Positions 15,019-22,702 of a stretch of DNA of 41,274 nt are shown here, piece by piece. This DNA is from Candidatus Falkowbacteria bacterium RIFOXYA2_FULL_47_19 (lineage in GTDB: Bacteria > Patescibacteriota > Patescibacteriia > Patescibacteriales > UBA12075): the NCBI GenBank assembly GCA_001780275.1, contig MFGB01000014.1, forward strand, positions 1-41,274, written 5' to 3'. The notes under the pieces were generated by a model that was not told where the DNA came from, did not search any database, and saw only the letters and a list, made by a program, of their open reading frames with translations. Both the position numbers and the translations under genes were made by a program. How positions within the stretch are numbered: position 1 is the first letter of the stretch; every line of letters begins with the position of its first letter.

Positions 15019-15945
15019 CTAATTGCAGCAGACCGAACACTTCACGAAAGCGCCGGTAGTATAGCTCGCGAGGCCGTAATTATTATCGATGCGCGCGCCG
15101 AACCACATCGCTCCCATATTCCCCCCGGCCGCCGCCCCGTTAAATATCCGGTTGACGCAGGCCCTTTTCGTTGAATTCACGTAGGTTCCGGCGCTCGTGC
15201 TATAACTGCCCAGCACGTAGCCGTCGTAAACGGGCGAAAATCCGCCGTTGCCGCCATTACAGTCCCAGGAGCCGTAATTCGTATAGCAGGTTCCGGCCGG
15301 ATAATGGCAGACCGCGCAGCGGACGATCCGATCGCCGGCGATAGTGCTTCCCGGATCGACCGAGTTCGTGGGCAGATTGGCGTCAGCGCCGGTTACGACC
15401 GGGTACATCTTGTCGGCATAGATCGCCGTAAAACCCGCCCCCGGATCGCCGCCTTCCATGCATACCGGATTGCTGCCGCCTCCCGGGGTATTATAAGGCG
15501 CGCTTAAAGCGATACCGCCATAAAGAAGGGTCGAACCGCCGCCGCAGGCATTATTGCCCCAGACCGTATATATTTCCCCTCCGCCGGAAGTCGGACCGGC
15601 CGCGATCTCCTGGTTGACGTAAGCGACATTGGCCGCGTCCGTCGCGGCGGGACCTGATAAATTCGTGTTAAGTCCGGTAATGGCGTGATTTCCCATATTA
15701 AGCGCTCCCGGACCGGCCCAGGTATCCCCCTCTTTTTTCAAAAAATCATCATCCAGGTAATTCCACTCGGTCAATGTCAGCTGATTCTGGGTGGTCGCGT
15801 CCTTATCGTAATTTCCCTGCAGGGCCAGCGCCGCTTTCTCCCGGTAAAAAAGGCTTAAAACGAAGAAACCGCCGATCACGACCGCGAGCAGCATGAACGC
15901 GGCCGCCTTTAACTTGAGTTGTAATTTTTTTAAATTATTATCCAT
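15019..15945 (-). CDS. Cysteine-rich surface adhesin-like protein, paralogue B
   Basis: This 308-residue paralogue of the next gene has the same plan: membrane helix (about 13-33), LTLTEWNYLDDDFLKKEGDT and MGNHAITGL..ATDAANVAYVN shaft motif (58-112), then the ten-cysteine domain (126-308; Cys 134, 162, 210, 213, 220, 229, 263, 303, 306, 307) from IYTVWGNNAC to FVKCSVCCN. Cysteine order is the same in both copies, while loops differ, so the duplication is old or diversifying. I choose ATG 15945; a TTG at 15969 lies inside the inverted repeat. A TTGGAT/TATAAT promoter lies about 135 bases upstream. It probably reaches outside the cell; ligand unknown. Confidence 0.72.
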   Translation of the reverse strand: MDNNLKKLQLKLKAAAFMLLAVVIGGFFVLSLFYREKAALALQGNYDKDATTQNQLTLTEWNYLDDDFLKKEGDTWAGPGALNMGNHAITGLNTNLSGPAATDAANVAYVNQEIAAGPTSGGGEIYTVWGNNACGGGSTLLYGGIALSAPYNTPGGGSNPVCMEGGDPGAGFTAIYADKMYPVVTGADANLPTNSVDPGSTIAGDRIVRCAVCHYPAGTCYTNYGSWDCNGGNGGFSPVYDGYVLGSYSTSAGTYVNSTKRACVNRIFNGAAAGGNMGAMWFGARIDNNYGLASYTTGAFVKCSVCCN

Positions 15946-15954
15946 AATATTATG

Positions 15955-16064
15955 ATTACAAATACACAAATTTTATCACAAATGCACAAATACAACTTTA
16001 CTGAATAAATTCATAAAAAACGGACATATTTGTGAATTTGTGTTCTGATTTGTGAATTTGTAAT
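15955..16064. repeat. Long inverted repeat in the adhesin leader
   Basis: Arm 15955-15992 and arm 16027-16064 match at 32 of 38 paired positions. Each arm holds four ACAAAT/CACAAAT words about 8-12 bases apart. It lies between a candidate promoter (16082-16111) and the adhesin ATG (15945), so it would be transcribed as a long hairpin in the 5' leader. Confidence 0.8.
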
Positions 16065-16081
16065 GTTATAAAGCTATTTAT

Positions 16082-16111
16082 ATTATACCACAAAAGCCAA
16101 AAACCATCCAA
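16082..16111 (-). promoter_or_regulatory. Candidate promoter of the adhesin pair
   Basis: On the minus strand TTGGAT (complement of 16106-16111) lies 18 bases before TATAAT (complement of 16082-16087). It is the first good promoter match upstream of the adhesin-like genes and faces them. Confidence 0.55.
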
Positions 16112-16146
16112 TATAACCGTCAAATATCAGACTAATATCTGCGGCA

Positions 16147-16242
16147 AATCCGCGTAGGAATCCGCGTAAAATCAGCGGGGCCGTCATTGATATCCGTAAA
16201 GCCGGAATTACGACTGACATGAAAAGCGATTCTCACGCGGAT
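16147..16242. repeat. AATCCGCGTA tandem words with an inverted copy
   Basis: AATCCGCGTAGG (16147-16158) and AATCCGCGTAAA (16159-16170) are tandem 12-base words, followed by a partial ATCAGCG. An inverted ACGCGGAT lies at 16235-16242. The rest of the gap between pilC and the adhesin promoter (to 16247) shows nothing else. Confidence 0.5.
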
Positions 16243-16247
16243 ACTAT

Positions 16248-17453
16248 TTACATGTTTGTCGCCATCTGATACATCGGCATGATTATGGCCGCAACCATTA
16301 TCCCGACCCCGACGCCCATCGTGACCATTATTATAGGCTCCATCAAGGTCATGAGGTTGGCGATGATATTGTTCACTTCCCGGGTATAAAAATCAGTGAT
16401 CCGCTCCAGGACCATATCCAATCTTCCGGTTTTCTCCCCGATCTTAAGCATTTGCGACACCATCGAGGGCACCTGATCGCTGTGGACAAAAACGCTCGAT
16501 ATGGAATTGCCGTCCTCCACCTCTTTCTTGGTTTCGCTGATTAGCTCTTTGTAAACGGCATTGCTTACCACCTCCGACGTTATATCCAGGGCTTTGCCGA
16601 TGGCCACGCCGCCGACGATCAGGGTCTGGAAGGAGCGGGTGAACCGCACGAGATATATCCGCTGGAATAATTTTCCGAAGATCGGCGCGCGCAGCAAAAG
16701 AGTATCGACTATCTTCCGGCCGGCCGGCAGCCTGACCAATTGCTTATACCCGAGCACCAATCCGACCAGCAAGGCCAGGAAAACATACCAATAATTCGCC
16801 AAGGCGTCGGAAAAACCCATTAAGATCCGGGTCGGAAGCGGCAATACTCCGCCCGTTTCAGCCATCATGGCCGTCAACTTCGGCACCACGAATATCATCA
16901 TGACGACCCCTACGCCGCCCAGGCCGCAAAATACGAAGGCGGGATAGATCATAGCTCCCTTGATCTTGCTCGTCATGTCATAATCCTTTTCCAGTTCGTC
17001 GGCCAGATAATTAAGAACCTCGTCAAGCTTGCCGGAGGATTCGCCGGATCTTACCACGTTAACGAAAAAATTCGAGAAAATATGGGAGCGCTGGCCCAGG
17101 GAATCGGATAGTTTAGTGCCTCCGTCCACCTCATCGGCAATTTCGGATATGGCCATTTTCAATTTTTCGTTGCTGGTCTGCTCGACTAAAAGCTTTAATG
17201 ATTGCACCAAGGCGACGTTGGCTGAAATAAGCACCGCAAATTGCCTGGAAAATACCACCAGGTCTTTGGCGGAGATCTTGCTAAAAATATTGTTTATGCC
17301 CCCTCCGAAACCGGACCGTTTCTCCTCGATAGAAACTATCTCGTAACTCTTGTCTTTAAGGATCTCAATGGCTTCGTTCTCGTTCCTGGCTTCGACCAGG
17401 CCGCTTATCTTTCGGTTTTGAGAATTAGTGGCTTGGTATTTGAATCTTGACAT
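16248..17453 (-). CDS. pilC: Type IV pilus inner-membrane platform protein PilC
   Basis: This 401-residue GspF/PilC-family protein has the family's usual length. The N-terminal part (MSRFKYQATNSQNRKISGLV) is the typical start. Two repeated cytoplasmic helical domains follow, the first with VVFSRQFAVLISANVALVQS and SGKLDEVLNYLADELEKDYD, the second with LVRFTRSFQTLIVGGVAIGK and TGRLDMVLERITDFYTREV. Membrane segments lie near residues 170-195, 210-235 and 370-395. It couples the ATPases to pilin insertion. It lies 31 bases downstream of the pilT-like gene. Confidence 0.95.
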   Translation of the reverse strand: MSRFKYQATNSQNRKISGLVEARNENEAIEILKDKSYEIVSIEEKRSGFGGGINNIFSKISAKDLVVFSRQFAVLISANVALVQSLKLLVEQTSNEKLKMAISEIADEVDGGTKLSDSLGQRSHIFSNFFVNVVRSGESSGKLDEVLNYLADELEKDYDMTSKIKGAMIYPAFVFCGLGGVGVVMMIFVVPKLTAMMAETGGVLPLPTRILMGFSDALANYWYVFLALLVGLVLGYKQLVRLPAGRKIVDTLLLRAPIFGKLFQRIYLVRFTRSFQTLIVGGVAIGKALDITSEVVSNAVYKELISETKKEVEDGNSISSVFVHSDQVPSMVSQMLKIGEKTGRLDMVLERITDFYTREVNNIIANLMTLMEPIIMVTMGVGVGIMVAAIIMPMYQMATNM

Positions 17454-17484
17454 ATTTGGCTCTCGTTAGGCTTCTCGAAGCGCG

Positions 17485-18519
17485 TTAGTAAATATTATCC
17501 CTGTTTATCTTTCCGGCCTGGGCAAGGTCTTCGACCGATTTGCTCATGCTGGCCATCCCCTCTCTTCTAGAATTTTGTATAATGCTTTCTATCTGGAAAA
17601 GCTTGCCCTCCCGGATAAGCGAGCGGACGGCCGAATTAACCAGTAAAACCTCGGTGGCGAGAACCAGGCCGCCGCCTCTCTGGGGCAATAATTTCTGCAC
17701 GACCACGCCGGAAAGCACGTCGGCCAGGTTGTATCGGGCCGCTTCCCGGGACGATGTGCCGGCGGCGGCCGTCAGTATCTTTTCGATGGCGCTGATCGAA
17801 TTGTCGGCGTTTATCTCGAGCAGGACCAGGGAATTTCCGGCCGCGAGGCTCAAGACCAGGGGGATCGCGGCGTTAAAATCTTTTTTGATCTCGGCCACGT
17901 AAAGAACGTCCACGTCTTCGTTCATGCAGTAATCCAGGCCGTCTATTATAGTATGGACGTCCCGGCCGATCTGGCGCTGGTCGATAACGCTGCTTTTGTT
18001 CACGAAAAGATATTCTATCGGATTCTCCAGAGTGATCACGTATTTGTTGCTGTTTTTATTGATCTCTTCGAGAAACGCCGCGGCCGTGGTGGTTTTGCCT
18101 GATCCGAAAGGCCCCGCTATTATGAATAAACCGGATTCAAGCCCGGTTATGGCGCTAACCGTTTCCGGGAGTCCCAGTTCCTTAAAGTTTAAGATCGCGC
18201 CGGGGATAAAATGGAAAGACAAGGACGGCAGATCCTTCTGGTAAAAAGCATTGATCCGAAAGCGCAAATTGCCGGAAAATTCCTTAACGGTAACTATTTC
18301 CCTGTCTGAGTTAAGCCTGGCGACGTCCTCTTCGCTTAAGACGAAATTGATGATGCCGCTCATGATCTCCTGATCGATGATGTTTTCGCTTTCCAAAGCC
18401 AAGAGTCCGTTGTCGACCCGGATGCGGGGCTGGCTACCGATCGATAAATGAAGGCTCATGGCCCCCCGGTTAGCGGCTTCGGCTAAAATTTTACCGATAA
18501 AAATCGATGCTACTTCCAT
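17485..18519 (-). CDS. PilT-like retraction ATPase with degenerate catalytic boxes
   Basis: This 344-residue protein is a PilT-family secretion ATPase by length, position and the C-terminal motif AVRSLIREGKLFQIESII (about 297-314), specific to PilT. The Walker A is GPFGSGKT (136-143). Other boxes differ from canonical PilT: the Asp box reads TLENPIE, the Walker B region is VLYVAEIKK instead of VGEMRD, and the His box is LLEINAD instead of TLHT. Canonical PilB residues are all intact in the neighbouring gene, so the change is specific to this copy. It may be a slow or non-hydrolysing regulator, or retraction may work differently here. It is the only PilT-like gene in the window. Confidence 0.85.
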   Translation of the reverse strand: MEVASIFIGKILAEAANRGAMSLHLSIGSQPRIRVDNGLLALESENIIDQEIMSGIINFVLSEEDVARLNSDREIVTVKEFSGNLRFRINAFYQKDLPSLSFHFIPGAILNFKELGLPETVSAITGLESGLFIIAGPFGSGKTTTAAAFLEEINKNSNKYVITLENPIEYLFVNKSSVIDQRQIGRDVHTIIDGLDYCMNEDVDVLYVAEIKKDFNAAIPLVLSLAAGNSLVLLEINADNSISAIEKILTAAAGTSSREAARYNLADVLSGVVVQKLLPQRGGGLVLATEVLLVNSAVRSLIREGKLFQIESIIQNSRREGMASMSKSVEDLAQAGKINRDNIY

Positions 18520-18522
18520 ATA

Positions 18523-18647
18523 TTAGGCGTTAGGCGCTAGGCGTTAGGCGCTAGGCGTTAGGCGCTAGGCGTTAGGCGCTAGGCGTTAGGCGCTAGGGCG
18601 AGTTTTAGGCAATAGAGCTATCATCCTAAAACCTAACGCCTAAAGCC
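18523..18647. repeat. Heptamer tandem array with a shorter inverted arm
   Basis: Eleven consecutive heptamers, TTAGGCG alternating with CTAGGCG (14-base period), run from 18523 to 18600, the last with one extra G. Degenerate complementary words (CCTAAAACCTAACGCCTAAAG) follow at 18625-18645. It fills the gap between pilB stop and pilT-like start. No spacers between units, so not a CRISPR array. Confidence 0.92.
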
Positions 18648-20390
18648 CTAATCAGACATAACTCTTAGCACTTCTTCTATGGTGGTCTTACCTTGTATGA
18701 CCTTTAAAAAACCATCCTGCCTGACCGTTACGAACGGTTGTGTTTTTCTGATAGTATCCACGTCGATGTATTTTTTGCCTTCGATGATCATGTCTTTTAT
18801 CTGCTTATTGACGTCAAGCACTTCGGCGATGGCGACCCGCCCGGAATAGCCCGTATTAGCGCAACGCGGACACCCCTTTCCCTTAAAGAATTTAAGTTTA
18901 TTTATATCGAAATCTTTTATGAGCTCCTTAAGGTACTCGTCTCCGATCTGAGTAAGCTCGGCTTTTATAGTTTCAAGATAATCCGGCGGTATTTTTGTTT
19001 CCTCCCGGCAAAACTCGCAGATCTTCCGGGCAAGTCTTTGGGCGATAACCGTGTTTAGGGTAGAACCGATCAGGAAGGGCTCGATGCCCATATCGACGAG
19101 GCGGGTTATTACACCGGAACAATCAACCGTGTGCAGGGTGGAAAGCACGTAGTGGCCGGTCAAGGCGGCATGCACCGACAATTCGGCGGTTTCTTCGTCG
19201 CGGATCTCGCCCACCATGATAATATCCGGATCCTGGCGCAAAAAAGACCGGAGTCCGCTCGCAAAATTATATCCCAGCTGGGGAGCGATCTGCGACTGGT
19301 TCACGCCTTCCATTTTGTATTCCACCGGGTCTTCCAGGGTTGAGATATTTATGCCTTCTTTGTTGAGCATATCCAAAAGCGAAAACAAGGTGGTCGATTT
19401 TCCGCTCCCGGTAGGGCCGGTGATCAGAAGTATGCCTTCGGTTTTTTTTATATTTTTCTGGAGGAGCTGAAGCTGCCGCCCCTGAAAACCGAGACCCTCG
19501 AGCTTGGGTGCGCCCTTGGTCGTATCCAATATCCTCATCACCACCTTTTCGAATCCCACCAATGGCAGTATGGAAACGCGGAAATCTATTTCCCTTTCGT
19601 TGACTATCATCCGGATGCGGCCGTCCTGGGGGATCCTCGTTTCGTCGAGTTTTAAATTAGACAATACCTTGATACGGGCCACCAGCGCGTTATGGATGGC
19701 TTTAGGAAGGACAAGGGAGGTGTGCAGAACCCCGTCTATGCGGTAACGCACCCGGGTTTCGTTTCTCAAAGGCTCGATATGGATATCCGATGATTTGCCC
19801 TCAACCGCGTGCCGGATGATCACAGATACTATTTTCGCCACCGGCGCGCTCTTCGTTACCTCTTCCCCTGTTTGCGGCTTATTTCTCTCTTCTATGGCTA
19901 TAAGCTGGTCCTCTTCGGCTTTGGCGCGGGTCTTTAGGGCGGTGTCCAGTTCTTTGGAGAGGGATTTATATTGTTTAAATGCCGCCTCGAAGCTGTTTTT
20001 CGATATCAAAAAAAATTCCGCCTGAAGATCGTTCTCTTTCGCCAAAAAATCAACCGCCTCGATGGCTTTAAAATTATCCGGGTCGATTATGCCGACTTTT
20101 ATCTTCTTGTCTTTCTCTCCGAAGCAGATGATCTTATAATTTTGCGCGACTTCGCTCGGAATGATGTTCAAAACCTTATTATTAATGATCAATTCGGTAA
20201 TGTTCTGATAGGCCAGATTATAAAACCTGGACTTAGCCTGGGTCAAGTCCTCGATATTCACTATTTTTTCCAATATTTCCTCCACCCCCCTTTTACTTTC
20301 TTTGGCCTCTTCAAGTATCAGGTTCAACTGGTCGTATTTTATCATTCCCCTGTCCTGGAGATCTTTTAATAGCTTGTCTTGGTTGATCAT
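18648..20390 (-). CDS. pilB: Type IV pilus extension ATPase PilB
   Basis: This 580-residue GspE/PilB-family hexameric ATPase has all catalytic elements. The N-terminal MshEN-like domain is about residues 1-150. Walker A is GPTGSGKS (325-332), the Asp box TLEDPVE (351-357), Walker B DPDIIMVGEIRD (387-398) and the His box TLHT (418-421). Zinc-binding cysteines are C458/C461 and C507/C510. Length and layout match typical PilB. It powers pilus extension together with PilC, PilM, PilN and PilO encoded around it. It starts at ATG 20390, 39 bases after the small unknown gene. Confidence 0.96.
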   Translation of the reverse strand: MINQDKLLKDLQDRGMIKYDQLNLILEEAKESKRGVEEILEKIVNIEDLTQAKSRFYNLAYQNITELIINNKVLNIIPSEVAQNYKIICFGEKDKKIKVGIIDPDNFKAIEAVDFLAKENDLQAEFFLISKNSFEAAFKQYKSLSKELDTALKTRAKAEEDQLIAIEERNKPQTGEEVTKSAPVAKIVSVIIRHAVEGKSSDIHIEPLRNETRVRYRIDGVLHTSLVLPKAIHNALVARIKVLSNLKLDETRIPQDGRIRMIVNEREIDFRVSILPLVGFEKVVMRILDTTKGAPKLEGLGFQGRQLQLLQKNIKKTEGILLITGPTGSGKSTTLFSLLDMLNKEGINISTLEDPVEYKMEGVNQSQIAPQLGYNFASGLRSFLRQDPDIIMVGEIRDEETAELSVHAALTGHYVLSTLHTVDCSGVITRLVDMGIEPFLIGSTLNTVIAQRLARKICEFCREETKIPPDYLETIKAELTQIGDEYLKELIKDFDINKLKFFKGKGCPRCANTGYSGRVAIAEVLDVNKQIKDMIIEGKKYIDVDTIRKTQPFVTVRQDGFLKVIQGKTTIEEVLRVMSD

Positions 20391-20429
20391 AATTTGGGCG
20401 CCTTTACCGATAAAATTTAGGATTATTCC

Positions 20430-20735
20430 CTATTCCGAAAATATATCCTCTCTGCCGAATTTTATTTCTTCGATGGTTCTTATATTCAGCCCGGATTCCC
20501 GTAAATCATGATATTTTTGCAACTGGACGATATCGGCATTAAAGGTTTTTTTCTTGATGATTTTTGGCTGAATGTTAATATTACTTAAGCCCAAGGGGGT
20601 TATCAGCTTTTCTTTATTTAGGGCAGAGGGAAATAATACCAACCTGAATATGGCCGCTAAGACCAAAATTATGATCATTCCCCCAATGACATAAATATGT
20701 TTTCGCTTGGGTTTTGGTTCGATGTCATTATTCAT
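20430..20735 (-). CDS. Small membrane protein in the pilP position
   Basis: This 101-residue protein has a basic cytoplasmic start, one membrane helix (about 15-32) and an outside tail with a likely short helix (DIVQLQKYHDLRESGLN). I do not recognise a family. Its place between pilO-like and pilB genes is where pilP is found in Gram-negative loci, but it lacks a lipobox and the pilP beta domain length. Since no secretin gene is present, it may be a shortened alignment-complex subunit for a single-membrane cell. Confidence 0.65.
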   Translation of the reverse strand: MNNDIEPKPKRKHIYVIGGMIIILVLAAIFRLVLFPSALNKEKLITPLGLSNINIQPKIIKKKTFNADIVQLQKYHDLRESGLNIRTIEEIKFGREDIFSE

Positions 20736-20753
20736 ATTAAAATACTAGGCTAA

Positions 20754-21416
20754 TTAATTACTGGCCGGTTTCAGATAATATAACGCGACTTCCAGAGTAA
20801 CGGTTCTGGCACCCGGATCGAAATCTATCTTATTAACGTCCATGAGTCTCAGGTTATTTTCAATGGTCGCTAATAATTTTTTTAATCCGTCATAATTAAC
20901 GCCGATGATCTCCATAGAGACCTCTATATTTCCCTGTCTGGCCGCGTTCGCTTCTTTATCGGTTTTTCCCGCAGCCTGCTTATCGACGGCCACGGGCGCA
21001 TCTTCCGGTTTTATTTTCAGGCCTTTAAGGATCATGTAATGCCGGGATACGATATCGTTCATAAGATAATAAAGCTCCTTGTATGAATCGCTTTCCGGCA
21101 CCATCGCGTTGATCCGGTCTTTATCCGCCTGGCTTATATTTTTATAAGTATTGGAGTACTGGATAAGATTCCGGTGGTAGTTCTCCAGCTGTTCGTATTC
21201 CGCCTGCTTATTCTCGTAAGACTCGGCTATATTCAGGCGTATCGTGTCATATTTCGGTTTAAGCAGATAAAAAAAACCGATCGCGAAAAATAACAGCATC
21301 GCCGCCAGGGTAATCAACCTGAAATAATCCAGGAAAAATAGATTAAGTCTGGTGATTTGTTCTTTCCCGACGGCCGCCTTCTCCGCGGGGGTCGGATTTT
21401 TTTTTGCTTCAGGCAT
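20754..21416 (-). CDS. pilO: PilO-like alignment protein
   Basis: A 220-residue protein with a cytoplasmic start, one membrane helix (about 36-53), a coiled-coil stretch (around AESYENKQAEYEQLENYHRN) and a C-terminal ferredoxin-like domain ending in a beta strand rich segment (ARTVTLEVALYYL). This order is the PilO pattern. It starts with ATG at 21416, three bases after the pilN-like stop, so the two are co-expressed and probably form a heterodimer. The low identity usual in this family leaves the name resting mostly on layout and position. Confidence 0.8.
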   Translation of the reverse strand: MPEAKKNPTPAEKAAVGKEQITRLNLFFLDYFRLITLAAMLLFFAIGFFYLLKPKYDTIRLNIAESYENKQAEYEQLENYHRNLIQYSNTYKNISQADKDRINAMVPESDSYKELYYLMNDIVSRHYMILKGLKIKPEDAPVAVDKQAAGKTDKEANAARQGNIEVSMEIIGVNYDGLKKLLATIENNLRLMDVNKIDFDPGARTVTLEVALYYLKPASN

Positions 21417-21419
21417 AGG

Positions 21420-22559
21420 CTATTTATAAAAAATATCCGGCTTTACCTTTATCAATAATGAAAAATTCACTTTCATTTCTTTATCGGTCGCGCTTCCGGT
21501 GTTTTCAGCTTCGTTTTTTTTGGCCGAAGTCTCCTTTTTTGACATCTCCTGCCTCGCGCTTTCGACTATTAAGCCGGTAACGAATTCATTCGCTTCTAAT
21601 ATCGTAATTTGATCAGCCACGCTAGGATAATCGCTTACTTCCGCGTCAAAGGTATACTCCCCCTTGGTGTCACCGCTGAACCCTCCGATATAATAAGCCT
21701 CGGAGAGCGTATTTTTTTCTAAAAACCGGAAAAAATTAGTCCAATAAATATGTTTAGCGAAAAGATCGCTCACTAAATCGACCTTTTTCTGGAAGGCGTC
21801 TATTTTTTCGGCCTCATTTTCCGCTCTTTTGATCTGGGGAATGATCTCTTCTATCTGGTTGATCACGGTCAGGCTGTACTCGCTGACCCGGCTCTCCCAA
21901 TAGGCCAGGCCGATATAGATTACGCTTATCGCCAATCCTGTATAGGTTAAATTAATGAACAAGACGCGGAGATTCTTTCTCCAGTCGAAAAAAGTGGTTA
22001 CCTCGTCTTTGATCAGGTTTGTTTTAAGTATGCCGGGAGTCTTGAGCCGGTCCCTTCCGAAGGACAAAGCGAGATCCATGAAATCGCGTAAATTCGTTAT
22101 TTTCGGTTTTTTGACGGTAACGGCCAGTTTTTGCGGAGTGGTAAAGAGGCCTTCGGCGTGCTTGGCCTTCGGCACTGCCGGCTCTTCCGATATTCTTTTG
22201 TTCTTTTCCTCCTTAAAAACCTCCCGGTATTCGGCTAACTGCTCTTTGTCTTTCTTAAAATTTATCCGGGTGTCTTTTGGATCGTTGTCCGAAGAGGGGA
22301 AAATCTTATTTATCCGGCTGAAAAAACCTTTTTCCTCCGCGGGTTGGTCTTTTCGGACGGTTTTATCCTCCGGCGCGTAATTTACGGCCGGGCCTCCGGT
22401 GCTGGACGGCTGGGCCGCGCCCGGCGTTTTACCGGCCGGCGGAGAAATTGGGTCGGGCTTGGTCCAGACCACTTCTCTTCCGCCATTTTTACTGTTTTGG
22501 CCGTTATCGTCGATCCGACGCATTTTTCCGCCCGAAATAAAATTTATATCATTGGACAT
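21420..22559 (-). CDS. pilN: PilN-like protein with long cytoplasmic extension
   Basis: The protein has 379 residues, almost twice a usual PilN. Residues 1-180 are a low-complexity, charged cytoplasmic extension that opens with NDINFISGG, like the PilM-binding INLLP peptide. A second PilN-type peptide, TNLIKDE (180-186), lies just before the membrane helix (197-220). A coiled coil and a C-terminal domain follow. The conserved place between pilM and pilO genes supports the assignment. The extension could bind PilM twice or tether it at a distance. A heptamer array separates it from pilM. Confidence 0.8.
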   Translation of the reverse strand: MSNDINFISGGKMRRIDDNGQNSKNGGREVVWTKPDPISPPAGKTPGAAQPSSTGGPAVNYAPEDKTVRKDQPAEEKGFFSRINKIFPSSDNDPKDTRINFKKDKEQLAEYREVFKEEKNKRISEEPAVPKAKHAEGLFTTPQKLAVTVKKPKITNLRDFMDLALSFGRDRLKTPGILKTNLIKDEVTTFFDWRKNLRVLFINLTYTGLAISVIYIGLAYWESRVSEYSLTVINQIEEIIPQIKRAENEAEKIDAFQKKVDLVSDLFAKHIYWTNFFRFLEKNTLSEAYYIGGFSGDTKGEYTFDAEVSDYPSVADQITILEANEFVTGLIVESARQEMSKKETSAKKNEAENTGSATDKEMKVNFSLLIKVKPDIFYK

Positions 22560-22561
22560 AA

Positions 22562-22702
22562 TTTAGGCTTTAGGCTCTAGGCTCTAGGCTGTAGGCTTTA
22601 GACGCTAGGCTTTAGGATTATAGTATTTAGGCTCTAGGATTTTGGGCTTTAGGCCGCCTGACGCCCTAAGACCAAAGAGGTTAAAGCCTGACCGCTAACC
22701 CC
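22562..22702. repeat. TTTAGGC heptamer array with inverted remnants
   Basis: Eight consecutive heptamers, consensus NTAGGCT, occupy 22562-22617. Decayed copies continue to about 22655. Complementary words (CGCCCTAAG, TTAAAGCCTG, CGCTAACCCC) follow at 22661-22700. It separates pilM from the pilN-like gene and shares its core TAGGC heptamer with the array at 18523. Confidence 0.88.

Noticed and set aside
18523..18600. CRISPR-like or telomere-like array of TTAGGC repeats
   Set aside because: Units are 7 bases with no spacers and no cas genes are near. The likeness to nematode or plant telomere words is superficial, as the array is internal and short.
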